A DNA stretch of 64,000 bases from the NCBI GenBank assembly GCA_021397835.1, contig JAJFZO010000087.1:1798001-1862000 (forward strand). The letters run 5' to 3'. Numbering within the stretch: position 1 is the stretch's first letter; each line of letters starts with the position of its first letter. The notes beneath the pieces were generated by a model that worked only from the letters and a program-made list of their open reading frames with translations, did no database searches and was not told the DNA's origin. The stretch is from Moringa oleifera. Lineage: Eukaryota; Streptophyta; Magnoliopsida; Brassicales; Moringaceae. This document shows positions 25,800 through 36,882 of this stretch, one piece after another. The translations under genes were made by a program, and so were the position numbers.

Positions 25800-27420
25800 T
25801 CATTGGCGTTGTTCCAATAGATCAATAAAAAAATTAAATTATTTTGTTTTATTTTGAACAAAAAGGTTTAAAGATAAATATAAAAAAATTAAAGTTAATA
25901 CATTTTTTAAATTCAAAATTTGAATTTAATTGTTTAAAAAACATTAATTTAATATAAATTAAAATTTTATTTAAATTGTTTATAAAAAATTAAAGATGTT
26001 TTTAAATTTTGAAATACTTTAAAAATAACATAAATTTTAAATTTTATTTTAAATCAGTTCAAATTTAAACAATTTGGAATTCTCAAACTATTTTTATGAA
26101 TTTTTTAGAACCTTCATAGTATAATTTTTTGAAAAAATATTTTTAATCTTAAAAAAATTTTAAATTTTAAAATTTTTGTGATGATAATTTAAATGTTTGT
26201 TTATATTTGTGAAAATTTTAAAGTTAAAATTTGTTTTACAACATTTTTATTTTTATTTTTTAATTTTTAAAATTTTTAAAAATTTTTAAGATAAATTGAA
26301 TTTAAAAATTAAAAATAAAATAAAATAGAGTAGAGTTTTGAATTAAAAAAATGTTTATAACTCAGATTTTTTTTTTAAAACAAAGAAATGGGCTTCAAGA
26401 ATTTATGGTTCTTGTTGACCTATTACTTGTAGAAAAAAATAGATATCAAAATAAACAATTTATTATTGGTGTTCCTTAATTAAATCTCTCTAATTTTGTG
26501 GGGTATTTTTTCATATAAAATTTAAATTTAGTTTAATTTAAATATTATATTTAATTTTTTAAGAGTTTATTCAAAATAAAATCCTTTGCAATAAAATTTG
26601 ATTTAAAATTTATGATGGCTGTCAAGAAATATTTCAACCAACATCAGGAAAAAATTTCATATTTTTAGATCTCTAAAAATGATTTTATGAATTTTTTAAA
26701 AATTTAATAACATAAAATTTTAAAAATTATATTTTTATATTAAAAATTTAAATAAATATTATTTTAAATCTTATATTTTATTTTTTTTCTAATCAAATAT
26801 TTGCTATCCAAAAGATATTCAAATAAATATTAATATTTTAATTTTATTTAAATTTACTTTTATTTAAAATTTTAAAAATTAAAAATATTTTACCATGAAT
26901 TTTAGTTTATATTTTTTCATATATGTAAAAAAAAATTCAAATTAATATTAAAAAATATTCAAATTTTTTTAGTAATAAAAACGTTTTTTTAAAATATATA
27001 TTATTAAGAATTTAAAAGATTCATAAATTATCGTTAGTTAGTCAAAAAAATTTTAAATTTGAAAGATAAAATTAAAATAAAATATAAAATCTATTTAAAT
27101 AGTTTTAACTATTTTAATAATAAAAATTATTAATTTTTTATAATTATTTTGAGTTAATATTTAATTTAAATAAAATTATTAATTAGTGTTTATTTGATTA
27201 TATTTCAAAAGTTAAGATTTGATTACGAAGAGAAAATAAAATTTAAAATTTTAAATAATATTTATTTTAATTTTAAAAAAATTAAAAATAATAATATATT
27301 TAGATTAAATCGATATTTTATGTAAAAAATTTAAATTTAATAAAAAAAGCAAACAATGCAAAAATTATTATGATATTTAAAAAAGTTATGATTTTTTTAA
27401 TAGAAAAGGAGAAATTGGAT
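25800..27420 (-). repeat. AT-rich dispersed repeat block, copy D
   Basis: About 1.6 kb of very A+T-rich sequence between the NPF and PAP genes. The part at 26170-26250, with TTTTTGTGATGATAA, matches copy A (10690-10795) in inverted orientation. Around 25980-26250 it also resembles parts of the blocks at 32.7-33.0 and 56.4-56.7 kb. No open frame, RNA gene or terminal inverted repeats were recognised. Confidence 0.5.
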
Positions 27421-28086
27421 ATCTTAAAAAGAGTAAAAATTTCAAAATAGAAGTGACAAATTCGAAGTTATCTGAAAACAGACCAAGCTTATCAAGGGAA
27501 ATAGCTTTCCTTTCTGACACAGCTACACAGGCGATGTTGAACTTGGCTTGCCAAGGATCAATGGAAAGAACAGGTGAGTTCCTAGGCTATGGTTTTTCTT
27601 TTCTCTTTTTCCTTTTTCCTTTACTTGCTGTAAATGCACAAAATCGTGCAGATTGGTATCTAACACTGAATATTCCATCTTTGTTTAAGCAGAAACTATT
27701 CTAGGAGAAGGAAAAGTGAGATGACTGACAGATAACTGCAGGCATCAGTAGACAGAGTGAGGTTTGTCCTCTCTTATTTTCTGCGTTAGAAGGAAAACCA
27801 CCAAACCCAACCGATCTGCTTTAATGACACAGATTTCCTTGGTGACCGGCCTTTCTTTGATTGACCATAGCGAGGTTTGGGTTCTGTGTGCTAGCGAAAT
27901 GGCCCGAGAAAAGGTACTGTTGTTCTGATGGTATCAAACTATGAATATTCCTTCCCCCCCCCCCCCCCCCCACTCCAACCAAAAAAAAATAACTTTTCTG
28001 ATGGAAGATAAATACCCCAAGTTATAGTGAGAGCTAAACTTGCAGAGGATAGTGGGTCTCTTCGGTGGTTACTCAAGGAGATCGAG
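27421..28086 (+). other. 5' flank of PAP gene, possible upstream leader exon, and C18 run
   Basis: The segment 27528-27576 ends in a good donor (ACAG|GTGAGT) and could be a non-coding first exon of the PAP transcript; this is inference only. A run of eighteen C lies at 27954-27971. An in-frame GTG-initiated extension from 28027 is judged to be leader sequence because the signal peptide starts at the ATG at 28087. Confidence 0.4.
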
Positions 28087-30793
28087 ATGGCTGTGAAATG
28101 GGATTTTATTGTTGTTGTCGTGGGATTGGTACTGACTGTTGCAGAGCTCAGCAATGGAGGAAAAACAAGTAGTTTTCTGAGAAATGATCAATTATCCAAT
28201 GACATGCCGATCGACAGTGATGTGTTTCGAGTGCCTCCTGGCTATAATGCTCCTCAACAGGTGAGATTCTACTTGCTAATCATTATTATCCTTGTTTTTA
28301 CAATACTCTTTTCATTTTTATTTTCTTTTGCTTTCATGAACTGTTTGTGCTCCCTCCCTGGTTTACGCCTTCTGGGTAAGGATCGAATGATTATCAAATC
28401 TTGTTGTTCCTCTGAGAATTGCTGATTTTCTTATAATTTTAGTTTTCCATGCTGTTTTGAGTAATCAATCAACTGCTCTAAAAGGGGAAGAACATACAAA
28501 TTGAATCTCATATCAGTATGTTGCTTCAATCTGCAGAAAAGAGAAGGAACAGTAGCAGGGTTAAAGTTCCGTATTAGAGTTGACGACTAGATATATCTCT
28601 GTGCTTTAACCGATACTGTATGCTAAATAACCCTACCTGGTTAAATTTGTTCTGTAGTTAGATTCCAGAGGTGCTAAAAACATTGCAATCAAAATTCTAC
28701 AAGAAATCAGAATGTCTGTTAATGGGTTTGTTTGTTTTTCCTTCAAAAAGTTTATTTTATCCCTCGTGTGTGACTCTGCTCTGCTTCATCAGATAGCTTG
28801 TTTTCTCCGTTGAATGAGGTACAAAGTTTTTGCTGATTATGATTTTTGAGTGTTATAACTGAAGGTCCATATAACACAAGGAGATCATGAGGGGAAGGGT
28901 GTGATTGTCTCTTGGGTAACTCGGGACGAACCTGGTTCGAGCACAGTGCTTTACTGGGCTGAAAATAGTCAGCACAAGAACCGAGCAGAAGGAATTGTTG
29001 TAACCTACAAATACTTCAATTACACTTCTGGATACATTCATCATTGTTCCATTTCAGATTTGGAGGTGTGTACTACTTGTTTGCAGTCTAACTTGATCTG
29101 AAATCTTGTTGCATACAAGAACTCCTGAAGATTTCGGAGGTCGAAATAATCAGATTGTAGTTGTTAACTCAATTTTGTTACCATTGCAGTTTGATACCAA
29201 ATATCACTATGAGGTTGGGATTGGTAACACTACCCGACAATTCTGGTTTATAACTCCACCTGAAGTTGGGCCTGATGTCCCATATACTTTTGGCCTCATA
29301 GGTACCTATTTGTCTTTGAAGTTTTTCTTTCTTCTTTCCTGTTTGCTTGAATCAACTCCTTTTCCTGCATATAGGCTTAACAGTTAGCAGCACAGTTCTG
29401 CTTTAAGTTTCATTGAAGAAAAGGATGATTTACCCAATCTTTTGGGTATGTTGTTCTCACTTTATCAGGCATTTTGAGCAGGAGATCTTGGGCAAACATA
29501 TGATTCCAATAGGACACTCACTCATTACGAATTAAACCCAGTGAAAGGACAAACGTTATTGTTTGTGGGAGACCTCTCTTATGCAGATGCCTATCCATTT
29601 CACGATAACACCAGATGGGATACTTGGGGAAGGTTCATCGAGAGGAATGCTGCATATCAACCTTGGATATGGACTGCAGGCAATCACGAGCTTGATTTTC
29701 TTCCCAAATTTGTATGCCTTCTCATCTCCATCACACATCCTTCTTCATGAACTTGCTTAGTATCAATTTGCAAGTTGAAATCATTTTCATGCTTGTTACA
29801 GGGTGAAACAATACCTTTCAAGCCTTACTTACACCGTTTTCATGTCCCATATAAAGCTTCAGACAGTACTTCCCCTCTCTGGTACTCTGTCAAGAGAGCA
29901 TCAACATATATCATTGTCATGTCCTCTTACTCAGCTTTTGGTAAGAATCGAAGATTCTCACTTAGTTTCTCTTTTGTGAAGTCTCTCTGAAATGAACCGG
30001 ATAAACATACAATTGAGCGCAATGCATGATTCATGTAGATGAAATTTTTATGTTAATTTGATACCATCTTCTGATTTAGTATCACCATTAGCTTCAGAAA
30101 TACAAATCAAAAGAAATTGACCATTCAATAATATTTACGTATCCTGAAAGGTTCAGTTTGCTGATAAGTACTTATTAACCTGTAACGTTTTCTTGATCGT
30201 TAATTTTAGAGCAAAGGTAAATCGTCATCTGCTAACAAGTTGCCTCCGGGTACTTCAGTTATAGAAAATATACTGTGTTGCTGATAGTTGATTCATGCAT
30301 GCTTTTACTGTAGGGAAGTACACCCCTCAATACAAATGGCTGGAGAAAGAGTTCCTTAAAGTGAACAGGAGGGAGACACCATGGCTTATTGTTCTTATGC
30401 ACGTTCCAATGTACAGCAGTTATGTACATCACTACATGGAAGGTGAGACCATGAGAGTAATGTACGAGCAGTGGTTTGTGGAGTACAAGGTTGACGCTGT
30501 GTTTGCTGGCCATGTCCATGCCTATGAACGATCAGTAAGCTTCTTCTCTCTGAACAATAATTGCTTGGTTTTCTGTAGGATTCTCTTGCTTGTGAAGAGT
30601 ACCCAGAACCTTCTGTTGCAGGAACGTGTATCCAACATCGCATATGATGTTGTAAATGGCTTGTGCACTCCCATAAGAGATCAATCTGCTCCAGTTTACA
30701 TAACCATTGGAGATGGTGGAAATCTTGAAGGATTGGTGACAGAGTATGTGAAGTCTACTTCACTGTCTTCTTTGACTGACAATTGTTCTATAT

Positions 30794-30825
<32 letters not shown>

Positions 30826-31075
30826 CTTGGAATATTGTAACATTGTATCTGGAATTTGATTTTGATTGAGCAGAATGACGGAGCCGCAACCAGGCTACTC
30901 AGCTTACCGTGAAGCGAGCTTTGGTCATGGTAGATTGGAGATAAAGAACAGAACTCATGCCTATTTTGCTTGGAACCGGAATCAAGATGGGTATGCCATT
31001 GAAGCAGATTCTTTGTGGCTGCTTAACAGATACTGGAACCCTTCACTGGAGAAGTCATCTTCAGCTGCAATATGA
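28087..31075 (+). CDS. Purple acid phosphatase, PAP10/PAP12-like (secreted)
   Basis: High-molecular-weight plant purple acid phosphatase with a binuclear Fe-metal centre; secreted or wall-bound enzymes of this group release phosphate from organic esters, often under phosphate starvation. Eight exons: 28087-28260, 28865-29065, 29190-29301, 29482-29711, 29802-29940, 30314-30534, 30622-30743, 30874-31075, giving 466 residues. A signal peptide (residues 6-22), an N-terminal fibronectin-like domain and a C-terminal metallophosphatase domain are visible. Metal ligands occur in GDLG (D164), GDLSY (D193, Y196), GNHE (N230), VLMH (H315) and GHVH (H352, H354); all seven are present. [20 protein letters not shown] and [15 protein letters not shown] are typical. 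N-glycosylation sequons such as NYTS and NRTH are present. Intron 7 contains an (AT)n microsatellite (30796-30824). Family assignment is secure; the exact orthologue (PAP10 or PAP12) is not. Confidence 0.95.
30796..30824 (+). repeat. (AT)n microsatellite in PAP intron 7
   Basis: Twenty-nine bases of uninterrupted AT dinucleotides about 50 bp before the exon 8 acceptor. It lies in a 130-bp intron and is likely to vary in length between alleles. Confidence 0.9.
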
Positions 31076-31620
31076 TTCAGAACCATTTTGTATGAAAAGG
31101 AAAACTTGTAGGTTTCTGTTCACTTGTGTTACTTTGTGTTGAATCAGTTGAATGCTCAGTTATAAGTAAGGAAGATGATATTTATTGTGTAAAACTGTGT
31201 AAGTGAATATTTAACATGTTATATAGGAGTGGCTGATATTTTATGTTGTTGGTGTTTGAAAGATGTCTGCATAAAAGAATTTGGGGAAGGTTCATAGAGG
31301 AACCACTATTGATTTTATTACCAAAAAAAAAGCCAGGAAAGGAGGAGAGGAGAAAAAAATTGAAATTTGGATTTAGGGTTTTTTTTTTTTTTTTTATATG
31401 GGTCTGAGAAAGGATAAGTTTTTGATTTGGGTTTTGTTCGTCTGACTTGGAATTTTCTTTTTGATTTGGGGTTTCAAATGAGGAAGAAGAAAAAGAATTT
31501 GAAGAAGAAGAAGAAATTTGAATATTCCTAAAAATAAATGTGAGGAAGAGACAAAGTAAGAGAGAGAAAGATTAAAAAAAAAGAAATGAAAAACATTAAC
31601 AAAAGCAAAGATAAAGAAAT
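31076..31620 (+). other. PAP 3' flank with a short PAP exon-4-like segment
   Basis: This is the presumed 3' UTR of the phosphatase followed by purine-rich, low-complexity DNA. At 31281-31303 the sequence TTGGGGAAGGTTCATAGAGG closely resembles PAP exon 4 at 29626-29648, apart from a small gap and mismatch. A T-run lies at about 31380-31396. No further gene was seen. Confidence 0.4.
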
Positions 31621-33120
31621 TTGGATCTTGGATTTGAGTTTTTTTTTAATTTGGATTTTCTAAAACAAATATTATTTAAAATTTTAAAGAATATTTTTTT
31701 GTTTTAATTTTTATTGAACTTTAAAAATATTTTAAAATTCACTTAATTAATAAAAAATAAGTAAATTAGAATTAAACTTAAAATTGTTATAAAAAATTTT
31801 GTTATTAAAATATCTAAAATAAATTTAAAATTTTATTTTAAGTTATTTTTTAATTTTAAATAATTTTTAATTCATAAATTATTTATTATAAAAATTTTAA
31901 ATTTTTTTGAAAGTAAATCTTTTTTAAAAAATATGTTTAATATTAAAATTTTGTCATTTTTGAACAGTTCTTTATATCCATAAAAAATTTTAAATAAAAA
32001 TTCTTAATACGCGATTTTTAATTTAAATATTTTTAATTTTTGAACAAGATTTAATTTACTTATTTTTCATCAATTAGGGTTTGTTTTAGGTACATTTTAA
32101 AGTTTAAAATAAAGATTAAAAAATAGAGAGTACTTTTTAAGATTTTAAATTGTATTTATCTTTTTAAAAATCACAAAAAAAATTTGAATGTTTTTACTAT
32201 TTTGAATTAAAAAAAGAATGACTTTTGAATTTTTTAAATTTTGCTAAAGAAAGAAAAGAAAAAAAATTGAATTTTTAAAAAAATAATGAGAAGAGAGAAA
32301 ATAAAACAAAGAAAGGGAAGGGAATTGCAAACTTCATACGAAGAAGACTTTTGTATTCAATCTTTTTTATTTTGAATTACTTCTAAAACATTTTAAATTT
32401 ATTAATACTATCCACAGAAACAGAGGAAAAATCCTTTTCACCGTTAAATTATAAGTTTCATTGCAAAATTAATTAATGATAAAATTTAATTCAAATCAAA
32501 TCTAAATACTAAATAGATGGTTAATTTAATTAATACTTTAAAATAAAAAAATTCATTTATATATAGTTTATATTTTAAATTTACTACAAATTTAAATATA
32601 AAAAATTAAAATATAAATAAGTGAAAGTCATTTGAAATTTTGAATTATAATTAATATATTAAATCAAAGCTTAATGTTTAAAAAGTGATAAATTGAATTT
32701 TAATTTAGTAATTTTGTTTAAATTTAATTTAATTAAAATAGTTATAAAAAATTAAAAATATATTTTTCTTAAAATATCTTTAAAATAATTTAAATAAAAA
32801 TTACTACTCATTCTGAGTTTTTTAAATTTAAAATTATTTTTAATTCATAAATTATTTTTTATAAATTTTTAAAATTTTAATAATATAAAAAATTTTAAAA
32901 TCTTTTTGACAGTTAAAATATTTTTTATACATTAAAAAATTTTAATGAAAATTTATAATATAAATTTTTTAATTTAAATATTTTAATTTTTTTCTTAAAA
33001 TTTAATTTGATACAAAATGATAGATGACCCATGAATTTTACTTTTAAGCATGAAGATTTGATTTCACGTACAAAACATAGTTTATTATTTTAAATAATTT
33101 TTTATTGAATATAAATATAT
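31621..33120 (+). repeat. AT-rich repeat block E with an internal ~290-bp direct duplication
   Basis: Extremely A+T-rich block between the PAP gene and the PAP fragment. The segment about 31770-32060 resembles 32735-33012, about 970 bp further on, in the same orientation. Shared landmarks are GTTATAAAAAATT, AAAATATCT, the box TTTTTAATTCATAAATTATT, and TTTTAATTTAAATATTTT. The same motifs recur in the 56.4-56.7 kb block. No coding potential. Confidence 0.5.
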
Positions 33121-33157
33121 ATTGCATTTACCTTTTTTTTTAATCTTTTACCAATAT

Positions 33158-33415
33158 TTACACGTGTCCAACGTTGTCCACAGTGGGCTGTGCACCCATG
33201 AGTGACCAATCTGCACTTGGTCACGTACCCATTGGAGACGGACGAAATCACGAGGACTGGGCGACTGGCATAGCCAGGACAGAACCAGAACAACCTACTC
33301 CACTTCATTCTTTCTCTGACATCCAAACAGAACTCATGCCCATTCAGTTGGCATCTAATCAATATAGAAACTGATTCTGCGTTTCCTTCGAATAATCTCT
33401 GATACCTTACCACCT
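33158..33415 (+). pseudogene. Decayed, intronless purple acid phosphatase fragment (exons 7+8)
   Basis: This stretch matches the intact PAP gene's exons 7 and 8. Its reading frame shows CAPMSDQSA then PIGDG, against CTPIRDQSA and TIGDG in the intact gene. It is followed by a TEP box and, after a frameshift, a segment matching DIKNRTHAY and the NQD and ADS regions; nucleotide matches continue to about GATACCTT. The intact gene has a 130-bp intron between these exons, but the fragment has only about 97 bp from its ATTGGAGA box to its CAGAACTCATGCC box. The spliced parent has about 114 bp there, so no intron fits. Frameshifts and a premature stop make it non-functional. A processed copy or a precise intron loss are both possible. 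Confidence 0.75.
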
Positions 33416-34001
33416 CCAGATTCAATACACGTGTCCGTACATCAGCGTAGCCACGTACCTATACACATACCTGTATATACGGCGTACGTACAGACAAATA
33501 CACACTTGCGAAGGTTTAACCGGGATGGATCGAATCCGACATAAAACCGCTTTTTATTAGTACTTTTTAATCGGAAAAAGTCAAATTAAAATAATCAAAA
33601 AAGAAATGCCAAATAGTCCTTGCCCTTTTTCTTTTTCTTTTTTTATTTTTTAATTTCCAACGTATAGTTGGTGTTACACGTGTTAAGTGGGAGAGAAGGA
33701 GATAATAAAACAGGAAAATAATTTCATATATTATATAATTTTGGCCAGTTCATTACAGGACAAAACAGAAGTAAAACCATGAAACTGTCGATGCACGTGA
33801 ATAGTCCATCGACATGCAGAAACGGCCACATACAAGAGGACAAGCCCCGGAAAGACCCAAGCGGCTTTCGGGCGTTGCATATAGGCTACAGCACATAGAA
33901 ACTGACACGCATATCTATATTATATTTGTCTTTTTGTTATTCACAGACGCTAACTGACATTTTTCTATGGGGATAGCGGCTTTTTGCCGGCGGCTTATGG
34001 T
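33416..34001. other. Region downstream of DREB2D-like gene
   Basis: The part next to 34001 is the presumed 3' UTR of the minus-strand AP2 gene. The rest is intergenic, with CACGTG cores near 33428, 33677 and 33795. These lie downstream of the AP2 gene, so they are not obviously its promoter. No coding exons were found. Confidence 0.5.
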
Positions 34002-34706
34002 TTACACGCACCATGGAGATGGAAGGAAGTCCCAGCCAGGGGCGCCGTCGACAGGGGTATTGCCACCGAGAGTTCCGGGGCTGTCCAATGGGAGTCCGAG
34101 TGACATGGCGGCTTCGGCCCAGATGGAGTCGTCGAAGACAGGGAGGTTGTTGGTCATGCTGTTCCAGATATCGTCCGTAATTTCTTCTTCAGCCAGGCTC
34201 TGTTTCTCCCCATTATCGGCCGGGTTAAAGTTGCCGGTAGGCAAGAGGAACTCGACGTTGTTGTTGTTGGCCGCAGGAGACGACACGATAATTGGGTCAT
34301 TGTTGTAAGCGGGTGGGATCATATCATTTGCCCTAACAAGTGGACCATTAAGTGAAAATGTCGTACCTGGATTACGCAGTTCTCGAGGCTGGGTGCGGGC
34401 ATTCCCTGGAGGCGGAGGAGCTGATCTTTTCCGAGTAGAAGACGACGCAGACTCCGGCAAATTGAGCTTTGCATCGGAGCCGTAGAGTTTCCGAGCGGCA
34501 GTGTCATAAGCCAGAGCAGCCTCATAAGAGGTATCAAAGGTACCCAACCAGAGACGCGCACCTCGGTTAGGCTCACGGATCTCAGCGACCCATTTGCCCC
34601 AAGTTCTCTGGCGAACGCCCTTGTACTTACACAGAGCGTTCTCTGGGCCACCTTTGCCTCTCATGCAGCCTTTCCTCGAACTGGCTTCAACCACTGATTT
34701 TGACAT
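34002..34706 (-). CDS. DREB2D: AP2/ERF transcription factor, DREB2D-like (DREB A-2 group)
   Basis: Intronless nuclear transcription factor of 234 residues. It opens with [18 protein letters not shown], the CMIV-1-type basic motif that precedes the AP2 domain in DREB2 proteins. The single AP2/ERF domain runs from about residue 28 to 85 ([19 protein letters not shown] to [11 protein letters not shown]) and has the Val (V40) typical of the DREB rather than the ERF class. DREB proteins bind DRE/CRT elements (core CCGAC) in drought, heat and salt responses. The C-terminal half is acidic and Asn/Pro-rich; [16 protein letters not shown] resembles the end of Arabidopsis DREB2D. The start is the ATG at 34706; an upstream in-frame TTG is not used. 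No PEST-like block of the DREB2A type is evident. Confidence 0.93.
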   Translation of the reverse strand: MSKSVVEASSRKGCMRGKGGPENALCKYKGVRQRTWGKWVAEIREPNRGARLWLGTFDTSYEAALAYDTAARKLYGSDAKLNLPESASSSTRKRSAPPPPGNARTQPRELRNPGTTFSLNGPLVRANDMIPPAYNNDPIIVSSPAANNNNVEFLLPTGNFNPADNGEKQSLAEEEITDDIWNSMTNNLPVFDDSIWAEAAMSLGLPLDSPGTLGGNTPVDGAPGWDFLPSPWCV

Positions 34707-34835
34707 TACAGCCAACAGGAAACTCTCACTCTCCCTCTCTGAGAAAGAGATCAGATCAAAACAGAGAGAAAAAGATAAGGATTTGTGATAAGCACATTGG
34801 CTTGAAATGGGGGAGGGCTGTATTTATATCAAAGG
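34707..34835 (-). promoter_or_regulatory. DREB2D-like core promoter (TATA box) and leader
   Basis: Read on the minus strand, GATATAAATA at 34821-34830 is a clear TATA box about 115 bp before the ATG. It is followed by a purine-rich leader containing AGAGAGGGAGAG. The transcription start is expected near 34790-34800. Confidence 0.6.
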
Positions 34836-36882
34836 AAATGAGGGATGGCCTGTAACTTTTGTCCATGTGGGCTTTATCGTGTCCATAGCCAAGCTCGCTG
34901 TTCTTTCTCAGCAACACACTTGGCCAGGACTCTTGGCTGTAAGCAAGCTCAGGTGGCAAAAAAGGAAGAGAAAAAGGAAGAAAAAAAAACAAAAAAAAAA
35001 ACTGAAACCCCTCTGGATTACTAGATACCCATTTAGTAATCGAGAGAGAGCGGTGAAGATAAGATCACAGAGAGGATAAACAAAAGAGTCTAAGCTCCCA
35101 GGTCTTCTGAATCCCTGGAAGTCAGTGTGAACGCAGAGGTTTAGTTTCAGGTCAGTCTTCCTGGTTCAATGTATTCTTCGGTGGGGCCCTCAAGTGTGAT
35201 GTCAGATTTAGATTCCGTTACGTGGTGTGAATCTTTATGAGTTGAAACGCCTGCAAGCACTGAGCCGACCTTTCTGTTTGAAATTGAATATTCCTGAGTT
35301 GAAACGCCTGGAGGCACTCAGTTTTCAACTCCACCACGGCACCTTTTTCTCTCAGATTTCTGCAAAAATGCTGTTTTTTGTCATCCTGTGACTCCTGTCC
35401 ACAAATTTTGAATTATTTTATATTTTGCTTTTTGTGGTTCTGAATGGTTTCAACACCACACAGATCCATCCAGGGAGAAACACTTGTTGCTCAACAATGG
35501 AAACTGGATAAGTGTTACAGATATTATCTTTTTATTAAATAATTCATTTTCTTTTTTCACATCTAATCCATTTCAAACAATATTAATTAAAATTAATAGA
35601 GTTTATTATATGATATCTCAGTATTGGAAAAAAGATAGAAAAAAATTCAGATAGTTGCAAAAATATCACCCCAATACATTAAAAAAAGAAAAAAAAAAAA
35701 AAAACAGGCGGGAATCTGTTATTCTGATCTTACATTCAAGAAGCAAACAGGACAGTTCGGTTCGGTTTGGTTTGGTTAGAAGTGTTCATGCTGGTTGTAA
35801 GTGAACCGAATCAATTATTCTTGAGTGAAATTAAATGGACAATAGTTCCGTACAATCAATCATTGTAATATTGATTAGTTCGTTAAGATTTTGTTAGTTG
35901 AGTTCCGGTTTTTTCGGTTTTTCTTTTGCCATACCTGTGACTTTACCTAATGATTTCACGAAAAACGGCTGAAACGTGATTCATACTCGCGACAGCATAA
36001 CGACAAAATCCAGAAATCTATATATACAGCTACGTCTATATATACTGTTCCTGCCACAAGCAGGTCATTAACGTTTGAGTTTAAATTTTTATTTAAAATT
36101 ATGAATTTCAAATAAAAGGAAATGCATGTGTGTGTGTATATATATATATATTCTTGTTTCCTGATTGTTTGATCATTCATAATGCAATTTGAATTTTGAA
36201 AGTTTTTCTTCAGACATTGAATAATTTAGATGTAAATACAGTTTACAATTTTAAAATTTTGCACAATTAAAATTTGAAGTTTAAATTATAGAGTTTACGA
36301 ATAAATTAATAACATGACAATATCTTTAAATTTTCAATTGCAGAGAAATTTAGATTAAATTTGAGAAATAAAAATATATTGCCTCAAATGCCAGCCGACC
36401 CAAGTGAAATGTAACGCAACATCTACAAATAATCTGTTGCATAATTTTATTTAAATTATAAATTCAAAAAAATTATCAAAATATTTTTAGTATAATCAAA
36501 ATATTCTATCCGAGAATTTGATTAGCCTATTAAGATTTATTTTCTTCAAAGCGTGAAAACAAAGGCCAAAAAAACCTTAAATAATTCTGAAAAAATTAGA
36601 ATCAAAACGATGTTTGCTTACTGACCAACAGATTACTTTCGGGATTAAATATAAAGATTGCATTCTCAATCATGTCTTCATATCCAACCCTTTCAACATA
36701 TATATATATATATATATAGAAATTAAACGGTCCGATCTCCAATGGGCAAGAACATAAAATTTATAAGAATCAAAGGCTCATAATAGTAAGCATCTGGCTG
36801 TATGTACACTTTCTACACAGAGTAGGTGCAGCTGTGAGAGAACTTACAGGGTTTCAAGTGTTTATGCAAGCAGAGCTTGAAA
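34836..36882. other. Intergenic region between DREB2D-like and Obg genes
   Basis: This region contains the distal promoter of the AP2 gene and the 3' flank of the Obg gene. Simple features are A-rich runs near 34980-35000 and 35680-35704, TA/TG microsatellites at 36128-36151 and 36701-36718, and a short duplicated box (GAGTTGAAACGCCTG) at 35239 and 35297. No coding exon or RNA gene is supported. Confidence 0.5.

Noticed and set aside
33174..33374. The 66-codon frame in the PAP fragment as a real small gene
   Set aside because: It is a frameshifted stretch of a phosphatase remnant lacking signal peptide, start context and domain.
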